This document shows, piece by piece, positions 38,187 through 48,372 of a DNA stretch of 64,000 nucleotides. The position numbers and the translations under genes were made by a program. The DNA is from Candidatus Scatomonas pullistercoris (GTDB lineage: Bacteria > Bacillota > Clostridia > Lachnospirales > Lachnospiraceae): the NCBI GenBank assembly GCA_018713515.1, contig DVOO01000019.1, positions 25,307 to 89,306 of the forward strand, read 5' to 3'. The notes under the pieces are model-generated. The model worked only from the letters and a program-made list of their open reading frames with translations, did not search any database and was not told the DNA's origin. The stretch's first letter is position 1. Each line of letters begins with the position of its first letter.

Positions 38187-40172
38187 TTATTCCAGATCGT
38201 TCAACGACTGCTTCAGCTGTATCATCTGATCCCGCAGTTCCGCCGCCGCTTCAAAATTCAGTTCCGCCGCCGCCGTCTTCATCTGCTTCTCAATTTTTTT
38301 GATCAGCTTTTCCAGTTCCTCCCTGCTCATGGATTCCGGATCCTTTTCCAGTTTCTCCTCTGTCTTTGCGGCCTCCTGGGTGATGCTGATCAGATCTCTT
38401 ACGCTCTTCTCAATCGTTTTCGGTGTGATGCCATGCTCCCGGTTGTACGCCTCCTGCAGCTCACGGCGCCTGGCTGTCTCTTCTATGGCCTTCTGCATGG
38501 AGTCTGTCACTGTATCCGCATACATGATCACATGGCCCTCCGCGTTCCGGGCCGCCCGGCCGATGGTCTGGATCAGTGATGTCTCCGAGCGGAGAAAGCC
38601 CTCCTTATCCGCGTCCAGAATGGCAACCAGCGTGATCTCCGGAATGTCCAGACCCTCCCGCAGCAGGTTGATGCCCACCAGCACATCGAAGACATCCAGG
38701 CGCATATCCCGGATGATCTTGGTCCGTTCCAGTGTGTCCACATCTGAATGGAGATACCGTACCCGGATTCCCGCCTCTTTCATATAATCCGTCAGATCCT
38801 CCGCCATGCGCTTGGTCAGCGTTGTGATGAGCACTTTATGATGCCCGGCCACCTCCCGGTTCACTTCACCGATCAGATCATCAATCTGTCCCTCCACCGG
38901 CCGCACTTCCACCCGGGGATCCAGAAGGCCCGTGGGGCGGAGGATCTGCTCCGCCCGCAGCATTTCATGATCCGCCTCGTATTCGCCCGGCGTGGCCGAC
39001 ACAAAAAGGATCTGATCAATTTTGCTTTCAAACTCCTGGAAATTCAGGGGCCTGTTGTCCTTCGCGGAGGGCAGGCGGAATCCGTAGTCCACCAGCGTTG
39101 TCTTTCTGGACTGGTCTCCCGAATACATGCCGCCGATCTGCGGAATCGTTTTATGCGACTCATCAATAATAATCAAGAACTCTTCCGGAAAGAAATCCAT
39201 CAGCGTATACGGCGGCTGCCCCGGCTCCAGTCCCGACAGATAGCGGGAATAATTCTCTATGCCGGAACACACGCCCGTCTCCCGCAGCATCTCAATATCA
39301 AAATTTGTCCGCTCCTCAATCCGCTGGGCTTCCAGCAGCTTATCCTCACTTTTAAAGTAGCGGATCCGCTCCTCCAGCTCCTTCTCTATCTCGTTTGTGG
39401 CGCGCCGGATCGTCTCCATGGGCACCACGTAGTGGGAGGCCGGCGCGATGGCCACATATTTCAGATCCGCCTTCAGCTCCCCGGTCAGCGTGTCAATCTG
39501 CGTGATCCGGTCGATCTCATCCCCAAAGAATTCCACCCGCACCGCAGTATCGCTCTCCTCCGCCGGAATAATCTCCAGCACATCTCCCCGCACCCGGAAG
39601 GTTCCCCGGTGAAAGTCCATCTCATTGCGCTCATATTGGATATCAATCAGTTCCCGGATTACCTCATCCCGGTCCTTGGCCATCCCCGGCCGCAGCGAGA
39701 TGATCATCCGCTCATAATCCTTGGGACTTCCCAGACCATATATACAGGATACACTGGATACCACAATCACATCCTTCCGCTCAATCAGAGAGGACGTGGC
39801 AGACAGACGCAGCTTGTCAATCTCTTCATTGCGGGAGGAGTCCTTGGCAATATAGGTATCCGAGGAGGGCACGTACGCCTCCGGCTGATAATAATCGTAA
39901 TAGGAGACAAAGTATTCCACGGCATTGTTCGGAAAAAATTCCTTAAACTCACCGTAGAGCTGCGCCGCCAAAGTTTTATTGTGGGCAATGATCAATGTAG
40001 GTTTGTTCAACTGCTGAATGACATTTGCCATGGTAAAGGTTTTTCCGGAACCGGTGACGCCCAGAAGGGTTTCGCACTGATTTCCCTCTTTGAAGCCATT
40101 GACCAGCTGCTCAATGGCCCGGGGCTGGTCGCCGGTGGGTTTGTATTCTGATACCAATTCAAAATGATCCAT
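38187..40172 (-). CDS. uvrB: Excinuclease ABC subunit B UvrB
   Basis: Damage-verifying helicase-like subunit of nucleotide excision repair. The 661-residue protein has Walker [10 protein letters not shown] (residues ~38-46), the beta-hairpin region [12 protein letters not shown], helicase motif DESHKT, motif [11 protein letters not shown] and the C-terminal UVR domain ([23 protein letters not shown]) that contacts UvrC. It starts 2 bases after the ctp stop. uvrA is not visible in the window. Confidence 0.98.
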   Translation of the reverse strand: MDHFELVSEYKPTGDQPRAIEQLVNGFKEGNQCETLLGVTGSGKTFTMANVIQQLNKPTLIIAHNKTLAAQLYGEFKEFFPNNAVEYFVSYYDYYQPEAYVPSSDTYIAKDSSRNEEIDKLRLSATSSLIERKDVIVVSSVSCIYGLGSPKDYERMIISLRPGMAKDRDEVIRELIDIQYERNEMDFHRGTFRVRGDVLEIIPAEESDTAVRVEFFGDEIDRITQIDTLTGELKADLKYVAIAPASHYVVPMETIRRATNEIEKELEERIRYFKSEDKLLEAQRIEERTNFDIEMLRETGVCSGIENYSRYLSGLEPGQPPYTLMDFFPEEFLIIIDESHKTIPQIGGMYSGDQSRKTTLVDYGFRLPSAKDNRPLNFQEFESKIDQILFVSATPGEYEADHEMLRAEQILRPTGLLDPRVEVRPVEGQIDDLIGEVNREVAGHHKVLITTLTKRMAEDLTDYMKEAGIRVRYLHSDVDTLERTKIIRDMRLDVFDVLVGINLLREGLDIPEITLVAILDADKEGFLRSETSLIQTIGRAARNAEGHVIMYADTVTDSMQKAIEETARRRELQEAYNREHGITPKTIEKSVRDLISITQEAAKTEEKLEKDPESMSREELEKLIKKIEKQMKTAAAELNFEAAAELRDQMIQLKQSLNDLE

Positions 40173-40174
40173 AA

Positions 40175-41359
40175 TTAATCCTGCTCCTGTCCCAGTATCT
40201 CCAGCGCTTTTTCCAGCTGCGCGTCTGTACTGCCATCTTCCTGCTGTTCTACCTCCACATCCGGCGTAATGCCGGTTCCGTGGATATTATTCCCCTTGGG
40301 CGTATAGTAATGGGAAACTGTCAGTCTCAGGACGCTGCCGTCCGACAGGGTAAATAAATCCTGCACAATCCCCTTGCCAAAGGTCGTGGTTCCCACCAGC
40401 GTCCCGATTTCATAGTCCTTCACCGCGCCCGCAAAGATTTCAGAGGCGCTGGCGCTTTCCTCATTTACCAGAACTGCCAGCGGTATATCAATGGGGCTTT
40501 CTCCCTCGCAGAGCTCTTCTTCTCTGTTTCCATTTTTATCTTCGGTATATACAATCACCCCTTCCGGCAGGATCTGCCGCAGAGTGTCACATACGGCGCT
40601 TACCAGGCCCCCCGGGTTGTCGCGGAGATCGATGATCAGTTTCTCCATTCCCTGCTCCTTCAGCGTCTCATAGGCATCCTGAAACTGCTGGGAGGTAACT
40701 CCGGTAAAATGTGTGATCTGTATATAGCCCACCTGCCCCTCCAGCATGCGGCTGTCCACAGACTGAATTTCCACAGTTCCCATTTCCATCTGAAGCGTCA
40801 GGCTTTTTTCCTCCCGCAGAAGTTCCAGCGAAACATTTCCATCACTGCTGCTGTTGATCAGATCGATCACCTCCGAGGTAGTCATTTCCTCTATGGCGGT
40901 GCCGTTTACGGAGACAATCTGGTCCCCCGTCTGCACGCCGGCCCGGCCGGCCGGAGAATCTTCCACACAATCCACAACATAAATTCCCCCGTCCTCACTG
41001 CTCTGCGACAGGGTAATCCCCAGCCCCGTGTAGGAACCGTCCTGGGATTTTTTAAGCTCCTCATACTGTTCCTCTGTATAATAAGTAGAATACTGATCCT
41101 CCAGCCCTGACACAAGCCCCAGATACATATAATCCGCAAGCTTCCCTTCGTCATAATCTCCCAGATAATACCGCTGGATCAGATTCTCTATTTCCTTTAC
41201 TTTCCGGTAACCCGACAGACTGTCCGGGCTGCCCGGAGACTCTGTGCGGACCGGCAGGTACATAAATGTAAAATAGAGAAAGGCCAGTGCCAGACACGCC
41301 GCAGCCGCGCCGGTGATAAAATACCTGATCTTCGATTTTCTGCTGATTTCCTCTTCCAT
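40175..41359 (-). CDS. Carboxyl-terminal processing protease (S41 family, CtpA type)
   Basis: Extracytoplasmic serine protease with a PDZ domain. From ATG 41359 (GAGAGGT upstream) it is 394 residues: membrane anchor at about 14-35, PDZ at about 85-175 (GLGITL ... [12 protein letters not shown]), then the catalytic domain with Ser in NEESASASE and Lys in TFGKGIVQ. A longer frame to 41449 would be read across the ftsX terminator and is rejected. Linked to ftsEX upstream and uvrB downstream, as in several Firmicutes, which hints at a cell-wall role. Confidence 0.93.
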   Translation of the reverse strand: MEEEISRKSKIRYFITGAAAACLALAFLYFTFMYLPVRTESPGSPDSLSGYRKVKEIENLIQRYYLGDYDEGKLADYMYLGLVSGLEDQYSTYYTEEQYEELKKSQDGSYTGLGITLSQSSEDGGIYVVDCVEDSPAGRAGVQTGDQIVSVNGTAIEEMTTSEVIDLINSSSDGNVSLELLREEKSLTLQMEMGTVEIQSVDSRMLEGQVGYIQITHFTGVTSQQFQDAYETLKEQGMEKLIIDLRDNPGGLVSAVCDTLRQILPEGVIVYTEDKNGNREEELCEGESPIDIPLAVLVNEESASASEIFAGAVKDYEIGTLVGTTTFGKGIVQDLFTLSDGSVLRLTVSHYYTPKGNNIHGTGITPDVEVEQQEDGSTDAQLEKALEILGQEQD

Positions 41360-41401
41360 TTTTACCTCTCTCTTTCCGCCGTCGGTTTTCCCCTCCGGCG
41401 T

Positions 41402-41431
41402 AAAAACGGGACGGAGGTTATCCCCCGTCCC
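41402..41431 (-). terminator. Terminator between ftsX and ctp
   Basis: GGGACGG (41408-41414) pairs with CCGTCCC (41425-41431) over a 10-base loop; on the minus strand the stem is followed by GTTTTT. Moderately strong, so ctp-uvrB may get partial read-through. Confidence 0.65.
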
Positions 41432-41445
41432 CTTAACGCTTTCTC

Positions 41446-42366
41446 TCAAACTTTTAAGTGCTTTCTGATCGTAACCATACTTCCTATAAAGCCGATTCCC
41501 ATACCCAGAAGAAGTCCCACTGGGAGCAGTACCCGGAATATATTATTGACAGGGATCAGGCCGTTCATGAACTCATTCAGAATGCTGAACCGTGCCAGAA
41601 TGTACTGCACTGCCTGATTATACAGGAAATAAAGCAGCGTCAGCGGAATCACCGCTCCAACCAGCCCGATCAGAATACCCTCCAATATAAACGGCAGACG
41701 GACGAAGGCGTTGGTGGCTCCGATCAGCTTCATAATGCCGATCTCTTCTTTTCTGACAGAAATACCGACCGCAACCGTATTGCTGATCAAAAATACCGAC
41801 ACAACCAGCAGAATGGCAATAATAACGACAGATACAATACTGATCAGCCGGTTCACCATAGTCAGCGTGACAGATGCCTGCTCTGAACGATTGACTTCCC
41901 GGACACCGTCCAGGCCCTGAATATATTCCACCAGCTCATTCTGATCCTCCACCGCGTTGGCATACACTTCATAGTGCGCGGAATTCACCAGGGGATTCTG
42001 GTTGCTCTGGCGGAATTCTTCGCCGGCCGCCTCGTATCCCTCAAAGTAGTCCTGGGAAAACTGCTCCCAGGCCTCATCAGCAGATACATAGTTGCAGGAG
42101 GCAACCAGATCCGTCCTCTCCCGGATCTGCTGGCCGATGGTATCAATAGACGCCTGATCCAGCCCCTCATCGAAGAAAACGGTAATTCCCACATTGCTCT
42201 CCACGTTCCGCACGAGATAGGTAAAATTCATTACCAGTGCAAAAAACAGGCCGAACAGGAAAATGCAGGCGCTCATCGTGATGATGGAAGCCAGAGAAAA
42301 CATTTTATTTCTGCCGATATTCTTAATTCCCTGTCCTGTGCTGTATCCGATTGTACTAATCCTCAA
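41446..42366 (-). CDS. ftsX: Cell-division ABC transporter permease FtsX
   Basis: Membrane partner of FtsE; the pair activates peptidoglycan hydrolases at the septum or side wall. From TTG 42366 (GAAGG about 8 bases upstream) it is 306 residues: one N-terminal membrane segment (residues ~25-45), an extracytoplasmic loop of about 120 residues and three C-terminal segments, the FtsX topology. A GTG at 42375 has no spaced ribosome site. It overlaps the end of ftsE by 11 bases. Confidence 0.94.
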   Translation of the reverse strand: MRISTIGYSTGQGIKNIGRNKMFSLASIITMSACIFLFGLFFALVMNFTYLVRNVESNVGITVFFDEGLDQASIDTIGQQIRERTDLVASCNYVSADEAWEQFSQDYFEGYEAAGEEFRQSNQNPLVNSAHYEVYANAVEDQNELVEYIQGLDGVREVNRSEQASVTLTMVNRLISIVSVVIIAILLVVSVFLISNTVAVGISVRKEEIGIMKLIGATNAFVRLPFILEGILIGLVGAVIPLTLLYFLYNQAVQYILARFSILNEFMNGLIPVNNIFRVLLPVGLLLGMGIGFIGSMVTIRKHLKV

Positions 42367-43042
42367 CGTAGACACCTTCTTTTTCGTCGCTGATGATGAC
42401 GCCTTTCCGCAGCCGGATTACCCGTTTCCGCATAGCATTTACGATCTCTCTGTTGTGGGTAACCACCAGTACTGTCGTACCCCTTGCATTGATCTCTTCC
42501 AGCAATTTCATAATCTCAGCAGAGTTCTTTGGGTCCAGATTACCGGTGGGCTCATCGGCCAGCAAAATATCCGGGCGGTTGACCAGGGCCCGGGCCAATG
42601 CCACCCTCTGCTGTTCGCCGCCCGAGAGTTCCTTGGGCCGTGACCGGTATTTTCCCGCAAGGCCCACCAGCGTTAGAACCTCCGGCACCCGTTTCTTGAT
42701 CACACGGTTTGGCTTCTCGATTACACGCTGGGCAAAAGCAACATTTTCATATACATTTCTGTCTTTCAAAAGGCGGAAATCCTGGAACACCACACCGACT
42801 CCCCGGCGGTATTTCGCTATCTTCCTTCTGGGCAGCTTGTTGAGATTCTGATTATTTACCCGGATCGTCCCTGATGTGGGATCCAGCTCCTTGAGCAGAA
42901 GCTTGATCAGAGTAGATTTTCCGGAACCGCTGTTTCCTACTACGAAAACGAATTCCCCTTTTTCAATGTGCAAGGATACGTTGTTAATCGCCGGCTGGCT
43001 CTTACCATCGTACTGCTTGCTGACACTGTCTAAAGTTATCAT
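42356..43042 (-). CDS. ftsE: Cell-division ABC transporter ATP-binding protein FtsE
   Basis: Cytoplasmic ATPase of the FtsEX complex. The 228-residue protein has Walker [10 protein letters not shown], the ABC signature [14 protein letters not shown], and Walker [13 protein letters not shown], with the family-typical start [11 protein letters not shown]. It overlaps ftsX, so the two are translationally coupled. The CdaR-type regulator upstream ends 37 bases before it. Confidence 0.96.
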   Translation of the reverse strand: MITLDSVSKQYDGKSQPAINNVSLHIEKGEFVFVVGNSGSGKSTLIKLLLKELDPTSGTIRVNNQNLNKLPRRKIAKYRRGVGVVFQDFRLLKDRNVYENVAFAQRVIEKPNRVIKKRVPEVLTLVGLAGKYRSRPKELSGGEQQRVALARALVNRPDILLADEPTGNLDPKNSAEIMKLLEEINARGTTVLVVTHNREIVNAMRKRVIRLRKGVIISDEKEGVYVED

Positions 43043-43079
43043 TCTTTTCCTCCCGTAAAACTTGCGGAATCCCGGGATT

Positions 43080-44168
43080 TTAATAATCCAGAGTTTCCAT
43101 GTATTTCATATATCTTACGACCATCAGGGCGATCTTGAAGGTAATAGCATCCTCAAAAACCCTGAGATCCAGGCCGGTGCTCTTCTGAAGCTTATCCAGC
43201 CGATATACGAGCGTATTTCTGTGAATGTACAGCTGTCTGGATGTCTCTGATACATTCAGGTTGTTTTCAAAAAACTTGTCAATGGTTGTCAGCGTCTCCG
43301 CGTCAAAATCATCGGGAGACTTATTCTCAAATATCTCTTTAATAAACATCTTGCACAGAGGGATCGGCAGCTGATAGATCAGCCTTCCGATTCCCAGGGA
43401 ACTGTACGCGATGATATTCCTGTCATCAAAAAAGATCTTGCCCACATCCAGCGCGGCTCTGGCCTCCTTGTAGGAACGCGACACCTCCTTCAGCTCTTTT
43501 ACAATCGTTCCATAGGCAATATGGGTCATATCTTCCCCGTTTCTGCCCACCACATCCAGAACTGCGGCGGCAATCTTGTTGGCCTGGGCGTAATCCTCTC
43601 CCGGCGCCAGCTCCTTTACAATAATGATGCTCTTCTCATCCACAGCCGTGATAAAATCACCGGACTTGCTTCCGAAAAGATTCTTGATATTCTCCAGGGT
43701 TCCCTGATCTCTGTCCGGGCTGGCCTCCAGAATAAACACAACTCTCCGGGCCTCAATATCAATATGAAGCTTCTTGGCTCTGTTGTAGATATCCACCAGC
43801 AGCAGGTTATCCAGCAGCAGATTCTTGATAAAATTATCCTTGTCAAAACGTTCCTTGTATGCCGTCAGCAGGCCCTGCAGCTGGAATGTGGCCATCTTTC
43901 CCACCAGATAATTCTCATCGCTGTCCCCCTTTGCGATAAATATGTATTCCAGCTGATGCTCATCGTAGACCTTGAAAAACTGATAGTTCTTCATGGTCTG
44001 GGAATCCGCAGGAGACTGGGCAAAGCTCATGACATCCTCACGGGTGATCTCCGTTTCCGGGAAAGTGGAAACCAGCACCTTTCCCTCCACATCCAGAACG
44101 CCCATATCCACTTTGGATATATTCTTTAATCCTTCAATTGTATTCTGCAGTATCTGGTTTGATATCAT
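43080..44168 (-). CDS. CdaR/PucR-family transcriptional regulator
   Basis: 362 residues with the C-terminal HTH_30 (PucR-type) domain: NLNVSETSRQLYIHRNTLVYRLDKLQKSTG is the expected helix-turn-helix. The middle resembles a GGDEF-like/CdaR sensory module and the N-terminus a sugar-diacid-type domain. Family members activate glycerate, glucarate or purine-catabolic genes; none of those is adjacent here. Instead it sits 37 bases upstream of ftsE. The GAGG ribosome site before ATG 44168 supports the start. Its targets are unknown. Confidence 0.85.
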   Translation of the reverse strand: MISNQILQNTIEGLKNISKVDMGVLDVEGKVLVSTFPETEITREDVMSFAQSPADSQTMKNYQFFKVYDEHQLEYIFIAKGDSDENYLVGKMATFQLQGLLTAYKERFDKDNFIKNLLLDNLLLVDIYNRAKKLHIDIEARRVVFILEASPDRDQGTLENIKNLFGSKSGDFITAVDEKSIIIVKELAPGEDYAQANKIAAAVLDVVGRNGEDMTHIAYGTIVKELKEVSRSYKEARAALDVGKIFFDDRNIIAYSSLGIGRLIYQLPIPLCKMFIKEIFENKSPDDFDAETLTTIDKFFENNLNVSETSRQLYIHRNTLVYRLDKLQKSTGLDLRVFEDAITFKIALMVVRYMKYMETLDY

Positions 44169-44291
44169 TTTACATCCCTTCCTCGATTACATAGTATGCC
44201 TGTTTCTCTTTGCTACACCCAATACAAAATTGCTCTATTTATTTTAATACAAAATGCACAAAAAATAAAGTGAAAATTGTGTGTTTTCTTG

Positions 44292-44975
44292 TTATTCTTT
44301 TTTCTCTTCCAGGGATTTTGAAACCAGTCTTTTGAAAGTAGTCTTTTTCAGCAGGGTGCTCCACCAGCCCACCTTCAGTCCTGCCTCATTCTGAAGTTCC
44401 GGATGTTCTCCCAGACCGAGCCAGATCCGCGCGCCTATTTTCTGGCGGTTTGCCATCAGGAACTGATCCTGGCGGATTCCCTGCAGGCCGCTGATAATCA
44501 CATCCGGGGATATACTGTTGATCTCATTAATGATGCTGTCCACGGACATATCCACGCCTGCCACATCCGCCGCCATCCCCTCAATCCGAATGCCCGGGTA
44601 TGTATCCAGTAGATATTTTTTCAGTCCCTCCACTTCCTCCTGACTCTCCCCCAGCAAAAACATGCCAAGATCCTGGTTGATCATATACCAGAACATCCGG
44701 GCCGGGAATTCATTATCCGCCACCTCATCGTAAATCTGACCGGAGGTGATCCCTACCGCTTCCAGGACTTCTTTTTCACCAATCACGCTCATATCCAGAT
44801 TCTCCAAATAAGTCCGCCAGGTATCCTCCTTCTCGGCCAGGAGCAGGGTATTCATGGTAATAATTCCAATCGAATCCAGTCTGTCGTTATGGATAAATTC
44901 CGTCAGCCGTTCCATCTCACTGTCTACATTCAGATAATCCAGCTTCAGACCCAGAACTTCAATTTTGCTGCTCAT
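44292..44975 (-). CDS. WecG/TagA/CpsF family glycosyltransferase
   Basis: Family 26 glycosyltransferases add N-acetylmannosamine or related sugars to undecaprenyl-linked intermediates of teichoic acids or capsules. This 227-residue protein has the TagA-like pattern, with IGIITMNTLLL near residue 36 and SPDVIISGLQGIRQDQFL in the C-terminal half (family signature SPDIVLVGLGSPKQE-like region, but diverged). Because the active-site region is diverged, activity is uncertain. ATG 44975 is favoured over the upstream frame to 45047, which overlaps the promoter. It appears to stand alone. Confidence 0.75.
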   Translation of the reverse strand: MSSKIEVLGLKLDYLNVDSEMERLTEFIHNDRLDSIGIITMNTLLLAEKEDTWRTYLENLDMSVIGEKEVLEAVGITSGQIYDEVADNEFPARMFWYMINQDLGMFLLGESQEEVEGLKKYLLDTYPGIRIEGMAADVAGVDMSVDSIINEINSISPDVIISGLQGIRQDQFLMANRQKIGARIWLGLGEHPELQNEAGLKVGWWSTLLKKTTFKRLVSKSLEEKKE

Positions 44976-45018
44976 AACTCTCTCACATCCTGTCCTTTGT
45001 CTTTGCATGAATAGGAAT

Positions 45019-45047
45019 AGTATAGCAGAACACAGGAAAGAATGCAA
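45019..45047 (-). promoter_or_regulatory. Promoter of the WecG/TagA-like gene
   Basis: On the minus strand: -35 TTGCAT (45042-45047), 17 bases, -10 TATACT (45019-45024). Confidence 0.8.
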
Positions 45048-45049
45048 CC

Positions 45050-45083
45050 AAAAAGGGGATGCAGCCTTTCTGTCCGCATCCCC
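45050..45083 (-). terminator. Terminator after glnN
   Basis: GGGGATGC (45055-45062) pairs with GCATCCCC (45076-45083) over a 13-base loop, with TTTTT downstream on the minus strand and a T tract also on the other side. Confidence 0.85.
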
Positions 45084-45129
45084 CTATTTTTTTCATAAGC
45101 CCGCAGCCGCTTCCGCCGGGAGCTGAAAA

Positions 45130-47244
45130 TTACACCTCAAAGAGCAGGTCGCCATAGGAAGGCATGGGCCACATCTCTTTGTCCACCAGCATTTCCAGCT
45201 CATCCACCGGCTCCCGGAGAGCCTCCATAGCCGGAACTACCATATTGTGATAGAATTCAGCCTGCTCCTTTCCTTCCTCCATGACGCAGGCTTTCGCCTC
45301 GATCTCCGTCAGGCTCTTTAATGCCTCCTGGGTCTTCCGCAGCAGTACGCTGCAGTCCTCCAGAAGCTTCTTCTGCACGGAAACCTCCTCCACGCCGGCT
45401 GCCCGTATGGAGACAATTGCATCCGCCAGCGTCTTGGTATAGCGGATAACTGCCGGAATAAACTGCTTGGCAGCCATGTCGATCATGGTCTTGGCCTCAA
45501 TATTGATGGTCTTGGCATAGTTCTCATATTTTACCTCCACGCGGGATTCCAGCTCAGCCCGGGTGAAAACGCCGAATTTTTCAAACAGGTTTACGCTCTT
45601 GTCTGCCAGCAGCTCCGGAATTGCCTCTACCATAGAGCGGATATTGGGAAGTCCCCTGCGCTCCGCCTCGGCAATCCAGGCATCCGAATAGCCGTTTCCA
45701 TTGAAAATAATTCTCTGGTGCTCGCTGAAGTTCTTTTTGATCAGATCATGCACCGCTTCGTCAAAATTATCCGCCTTCTCCAGCACGTCACATACATCGC
45801 AGAAGGCTTCCGCCATAATCGTGTTCAGCACAATATTCGGCGCCGCGATAGAATCTCTGGATCCCACCATGCGGAACTCAAACTTGTTTCCGGTAAAGGC
45901 AAAGGGTGAGGTTCTGTTCCGGTCCGTCGCGTCCTTATCCAGCTCCGGCAGGGTACGCACACCTGTCTCAAGAACTCCCTCTTTCTTACTGCTTGTGGCG
46001 GTTCCGGTGCTGACCAGCTGCTCTACCACATCCTCAAGCTGCTCGCCCAGGAAGATGGAAATAATCGCCGGCGGCGCCTCATTGGCTCCCAGACGGTGGT
46101 CATTTCCCGGATCCGCCGCGGATTCCCTCAGCAGTCCCGCATGCTCGTCTACGGCCTTGATGATACAGGAAAGGATCAGCAGGAATTTGATATTCTCATG
46201 GGGCGTCTTTCCGGGATCCAGCAGATTCAGTCCGTCATCTGTGGTCAGCGACCAGTTGTTGTGTTTTCCGGATCCGTTTACACCCGCAAAGGGCTTCTCA
46301 TGAAGCAGGCATTTCATACCGTGTTTCGTAGCCACCCGCTTCAGCGTCTGCATGATAATCTGGTTGTGGTCTACCGCAACATTTGCCTCCGCATAGATGG
46401 GGGCCAGCTCGTGCTGGGCCGGAGCCACCTCATTGTGCTGTGTCTTGGCTGTGACTCCAAGCTTCCAGAGCTCCTCGTTTACATCCTTCATATACGCGGC
46501 GATCTTCTGGCGGATAGTTCCAAAGTAATGATCGTCCATTTCCTGCCCCTTGGGAGGCATGGCTCCGAACAGGGTGCGTCCCGTATAAATCAGATCCTTG
46601 CGCTCATAGAACTTCTCCCGGTCCACCAAGAAGTATTCCTGCTCCGCTCCCACGGACGGGGTTACCTTTTTGGATGTGGTATTTCCAAACAGCCGCAGAA
46701 GACGGATTGCCTGTGTATCCACCGCCTCCATGGAACGCAGCAGCGGTGTCTTCTGGTCCAGGGCCTCGCCTGTGTAGGAGCAGAATGCGGTGGGAATACA
46801 CAGAGTTGCTCCGGCTGCATCCTGTCGCACAAAGGCCGGCGATGTACAATCCCAGGCCGTATATCCTCTGGCCTCAAAGGTTGCTCTTAAGCCTCCGGAA
46901 GGGAAAGAAGAAGCATCCGGCTCACCTTTAATCAGCTCTTTTCCTGAAAAACTCATCAGAACCTTTCCGCTGGGAAGAGGAGCAGTGATGAAAGAATCAT
47001 GTTTTTCCGCCGTCACGCCGGTCAGCGGCTGGAACCAGTGGGTATAATGGGTAGCTCCCTTCTCAATTGCCCATTCCTTCATCTCGTGAGCAATGACATC
47101 CGCCGTCTCCAGATCCAGGTCTCCGCCTTCTGCAATAATATCCTTCAGTTTTTTGTAAACCTTTTTAGGAAGTCTTTCCTGCATGACGGTGTCATTGAAA
47201 ACATTTTCACCGAAAATTTCTGATACCTTCACGTATTCTCCCAT
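45130..47244 (-). CDS. glnN: Glutamine synthetase type III (GlnN)
   Basis: ATP-dependent synthesis of glutamine from glutamate and ammonia. The 704-residue length and the sequence pattern mark the dodecameric GSIII class rather than the ~450-residue GSI. Visible motifs include the metal-binding [27 protein letters not shown] with its histidines, and the catalytic [18 protein letters not shown] precedes the ATG at 47244. The gene is monocistronic and has a structured leader that may be regulatory. Confidence 0.97.
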   Translation of the reverse strand: MGEYVKVSEIFGENVFNDTVMQERLPKKVYKKLKDIIAEGGDLDLETADVIAHEMKEWAIEKGATHYTHWFQPLTGVTAEKHDSFITAPLPSGKVLMSFSGKELIKGEPDASSFPSGGLRATFEARGYTAWDCTSPAFVRQDAAGATLCIPTAFCSYTGEALDQKTPLLRSMEAVDTQAIRLLRLFGNTTSKKVTPSVGAEQEYFLVDREKFYERKDLIYTGRTLFGAMPPKGQEMDDHYFGTIRQKIAAYMKDVNEELWKLGVTAKTQHNEVAPAQHELAPIYAEANVAVDHNQIIMQTLKRVATKHGMKCLLHEKPFAGVNGSGKHNNWSLTTDDGLNLLDPGKTPHENIKFLLILSCIIKAVDEHAGLLRESAADPGNDHRLGANEAPPAIISIFLGEQLEDVVEQLVSTGTATSSKKEGVLETGVRTLPELDKDATDRNRTSPFAFTGNKFEFRMVGSRDSIAAPNIVLNTIMAEAFCDVCDVLEKADNFDEAVHDLIKKNFSEHQRIIFNGNGYSDAWIAEAERRGLPNIRSMVEAIPELLADKSVNLFEKFGVFTRAELESRVEVKYENYAKTINIEAKTMIDMAAKQFIPAVIRYTKTLADAIVSIRAAGVEEVSVQKKLLEDCSVLLRKTQEALKSLTEIEAKACVMEEGKEQAEFYHNMVVPAMEALREPVDELEMLVDKEMWPMPSYGDLLFEV

Positions 47245-47298
47245 TTTTCTCTCCTTTTCTTTTCATATTATTCAAGCCGACCCAGCTGCGCCAAAACC

Positions 47299-47332
47299 AG
47301 AAAAGGGCATTCCACACCACTCTGTAGAACGC
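47299..47332 (-). promoter_or_regulatory. Hairpin in the glnN leader (possible attenuator/antiterminator target)
   Basis: On the minus strand a 34-base hairpin AAGGGCG...GCCCTT (13-bp arms with G-U pairs) is followed by TTCT and TTTTGG. It lies between the glnN promoter and the start codon. An alternative pairing leaves the six-base loop AGAGTG, whose A1 and G4 match the ANTAR-target loop rule; no ANTAR gene is in the window. Confidence 0.45.
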
Positions 47333-47380
47333 CCTTGTTTCAACTACGCATCTGTTCTGTTAAATCTCTTGACGTGAGCT

Positions 47381-47409
47381 ATTATACTGCGGTCCGGACC
47401 AAAATGCAA
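47381..47409 (-). promoter_or_regulatory. Promoter of glnN with palindrome in the spacer
   Basis: On the minus strand: -35 TTGCAT (47404-47409), 17 bases, -10 TATAAT (47381-47386). The spacer holds the perfect 10-bp palindrome GGTCCGGACC (47391-47400), a good position for a repressor site. Confidence 0.8.
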
Positions 47410-47431
47410 GAGATTTTTTTAGATTTGACTC

Positions 47432-48295
47432 TCAGGCCTTGCCGACAGAACCGAACAGCTCCATTTTTTCCTTCACTTTTGCCTTGATGGCTTCTGTTCC
47501 GGGCAGAAGCAGCTTTCTGGGATCAAATCCCTTGCCCTGACGGTCTTTTCCTGCTTCGATATATTCTCTGGTCGCGGCGGCAAATACCAGCTGGCACTCC
47601 GTATTTACATTGATCTTGGATACGCCCAGATCAATCGCTTTCTTTACCTGCTCATCCGGGATTCCCGTGCCTCCGTGCAGAACCAGCGGCATCGTTCCGG
47701 TCTTCTCCTGTACGGCTGCCAGTGTCTCAAAGCTCAGGCCCTTCCAGTTATCGGGATATACGCCGTGGATATTTCCGATTCCGGCTGCCAGCATGTCCAC
47801 ACCCAGATCCGCAATTTTCTTGCATTCTTCCGGATCGGCGCACTCACCCATTCCAACAACTCCGTCTTCTTCACCGCCGATGGAGCCGACCTCTGCCTCC
47901 AGGGACATTCCCTTTTCCGCGCAGATCTTTACCAGCTCTTTTGTCTTCTCAATATTTTCCTCGATAGGAAGATGAGATCCGTCAAACATAATAGAAGAGA
48001 ATCCTGCCTCGATACACTTATAGCAGGCATCGTAACTGCCGTGATCCAGGTGCAGAGCTACCGGCACCGTGATCTTCATCTCTTCCAGCATTCCGTTTAC
48101 CATGCCGACAATGGTCTTATATCCGGCCATATATTTTCCGGCACCCTCAGATACGCCGAGAATAACCGGGGAATTCAGCTCCTGCGCCGTAGCAAGAATT
48201 GCCTTGGTCCACTCCAGATTATTGATGTTAAACTGGCCGACCGCGTAATGTCCAGCCTTTGCCTTCTGCAACATTTCTTTTGCTGATACTAACAT
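47432..48295 (-). CDS. fba: Fructose-1,6-bisphosphate aldolase class II
   Basis: Zinc-dependent cleavage of fructose 1,6-bisphosphate in glycolysis. The 287-residue protein shows the zinc ligands in LHLDHGSYD, NIHGVYP and VLHGGTGIP, plus EAEVGSIGGEED and INVNTECQ. ATG 48295 follows AGGAGG. It has its own promoter. Close relatives include tagatose-bisphosphate aldolases (GatY/KbaY), but the context gives no galactitol genes and the pattern fits Fba. Confidence 0.94.
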   Translation of the reverse strand: MLVSAKEMLQKAKAGHYAVGQFNINNLEWTKAILATAQELNSPVILGVSEGAGKYMAGYKTIVGMVNGMLEEMKITVPVALHLDHGSYDACYKCIEAGFSSIMFDGSHLPIEENIEKTKELVKICAEKGMSLEAEVGSIGGEEDGVVGMGECADPEECKKIADLGVDMLAAGIGNIHGVYPDNWKGLSFETLAAVQEKTGTMPLVLHGGTGIPDEQVKKAIDLGVSKINVNTECQLVFAAATREYIEAGKDRQGKGFDPRKLLLPGTEAIKAKVKEKMELFGSVGKA

Positions 48296-48340
48296 GTTTC
48301 ATCCTCCTATCCCGGGGTTTTCCCCCATAAAACTGTAATT

Positions 48341-48369
48341 ATTATACCCTATTTTAAAGTTATTGCCAA
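48341..48369 (-). promoter_or_regulatory. Promoter of fba
   Basis: On the minus strand: -35 TTGGCA (48364-48369), 17 bases, -10 TATAAT (48341-48346). Confidence 0.8.
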
Positions 48370-48372
48370 CCA

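Noticed and set aside
38748..40151. 467-codon plus-strand frame
   Set aside because: Antisense shadow of uvrB.
41360..41449. N-terminal extension of the S41 protease
   Set aside because: It would translate through the ftsX terminator hairpin; ATG 41359 has a good ribosome site.
47245..47431. Known glutamine riboswitch upstream of glnN
   Set aside because: I do not recognise the glnA or downstream-peptide riboswitch consensus; only a hairpin and palindrome are supported.
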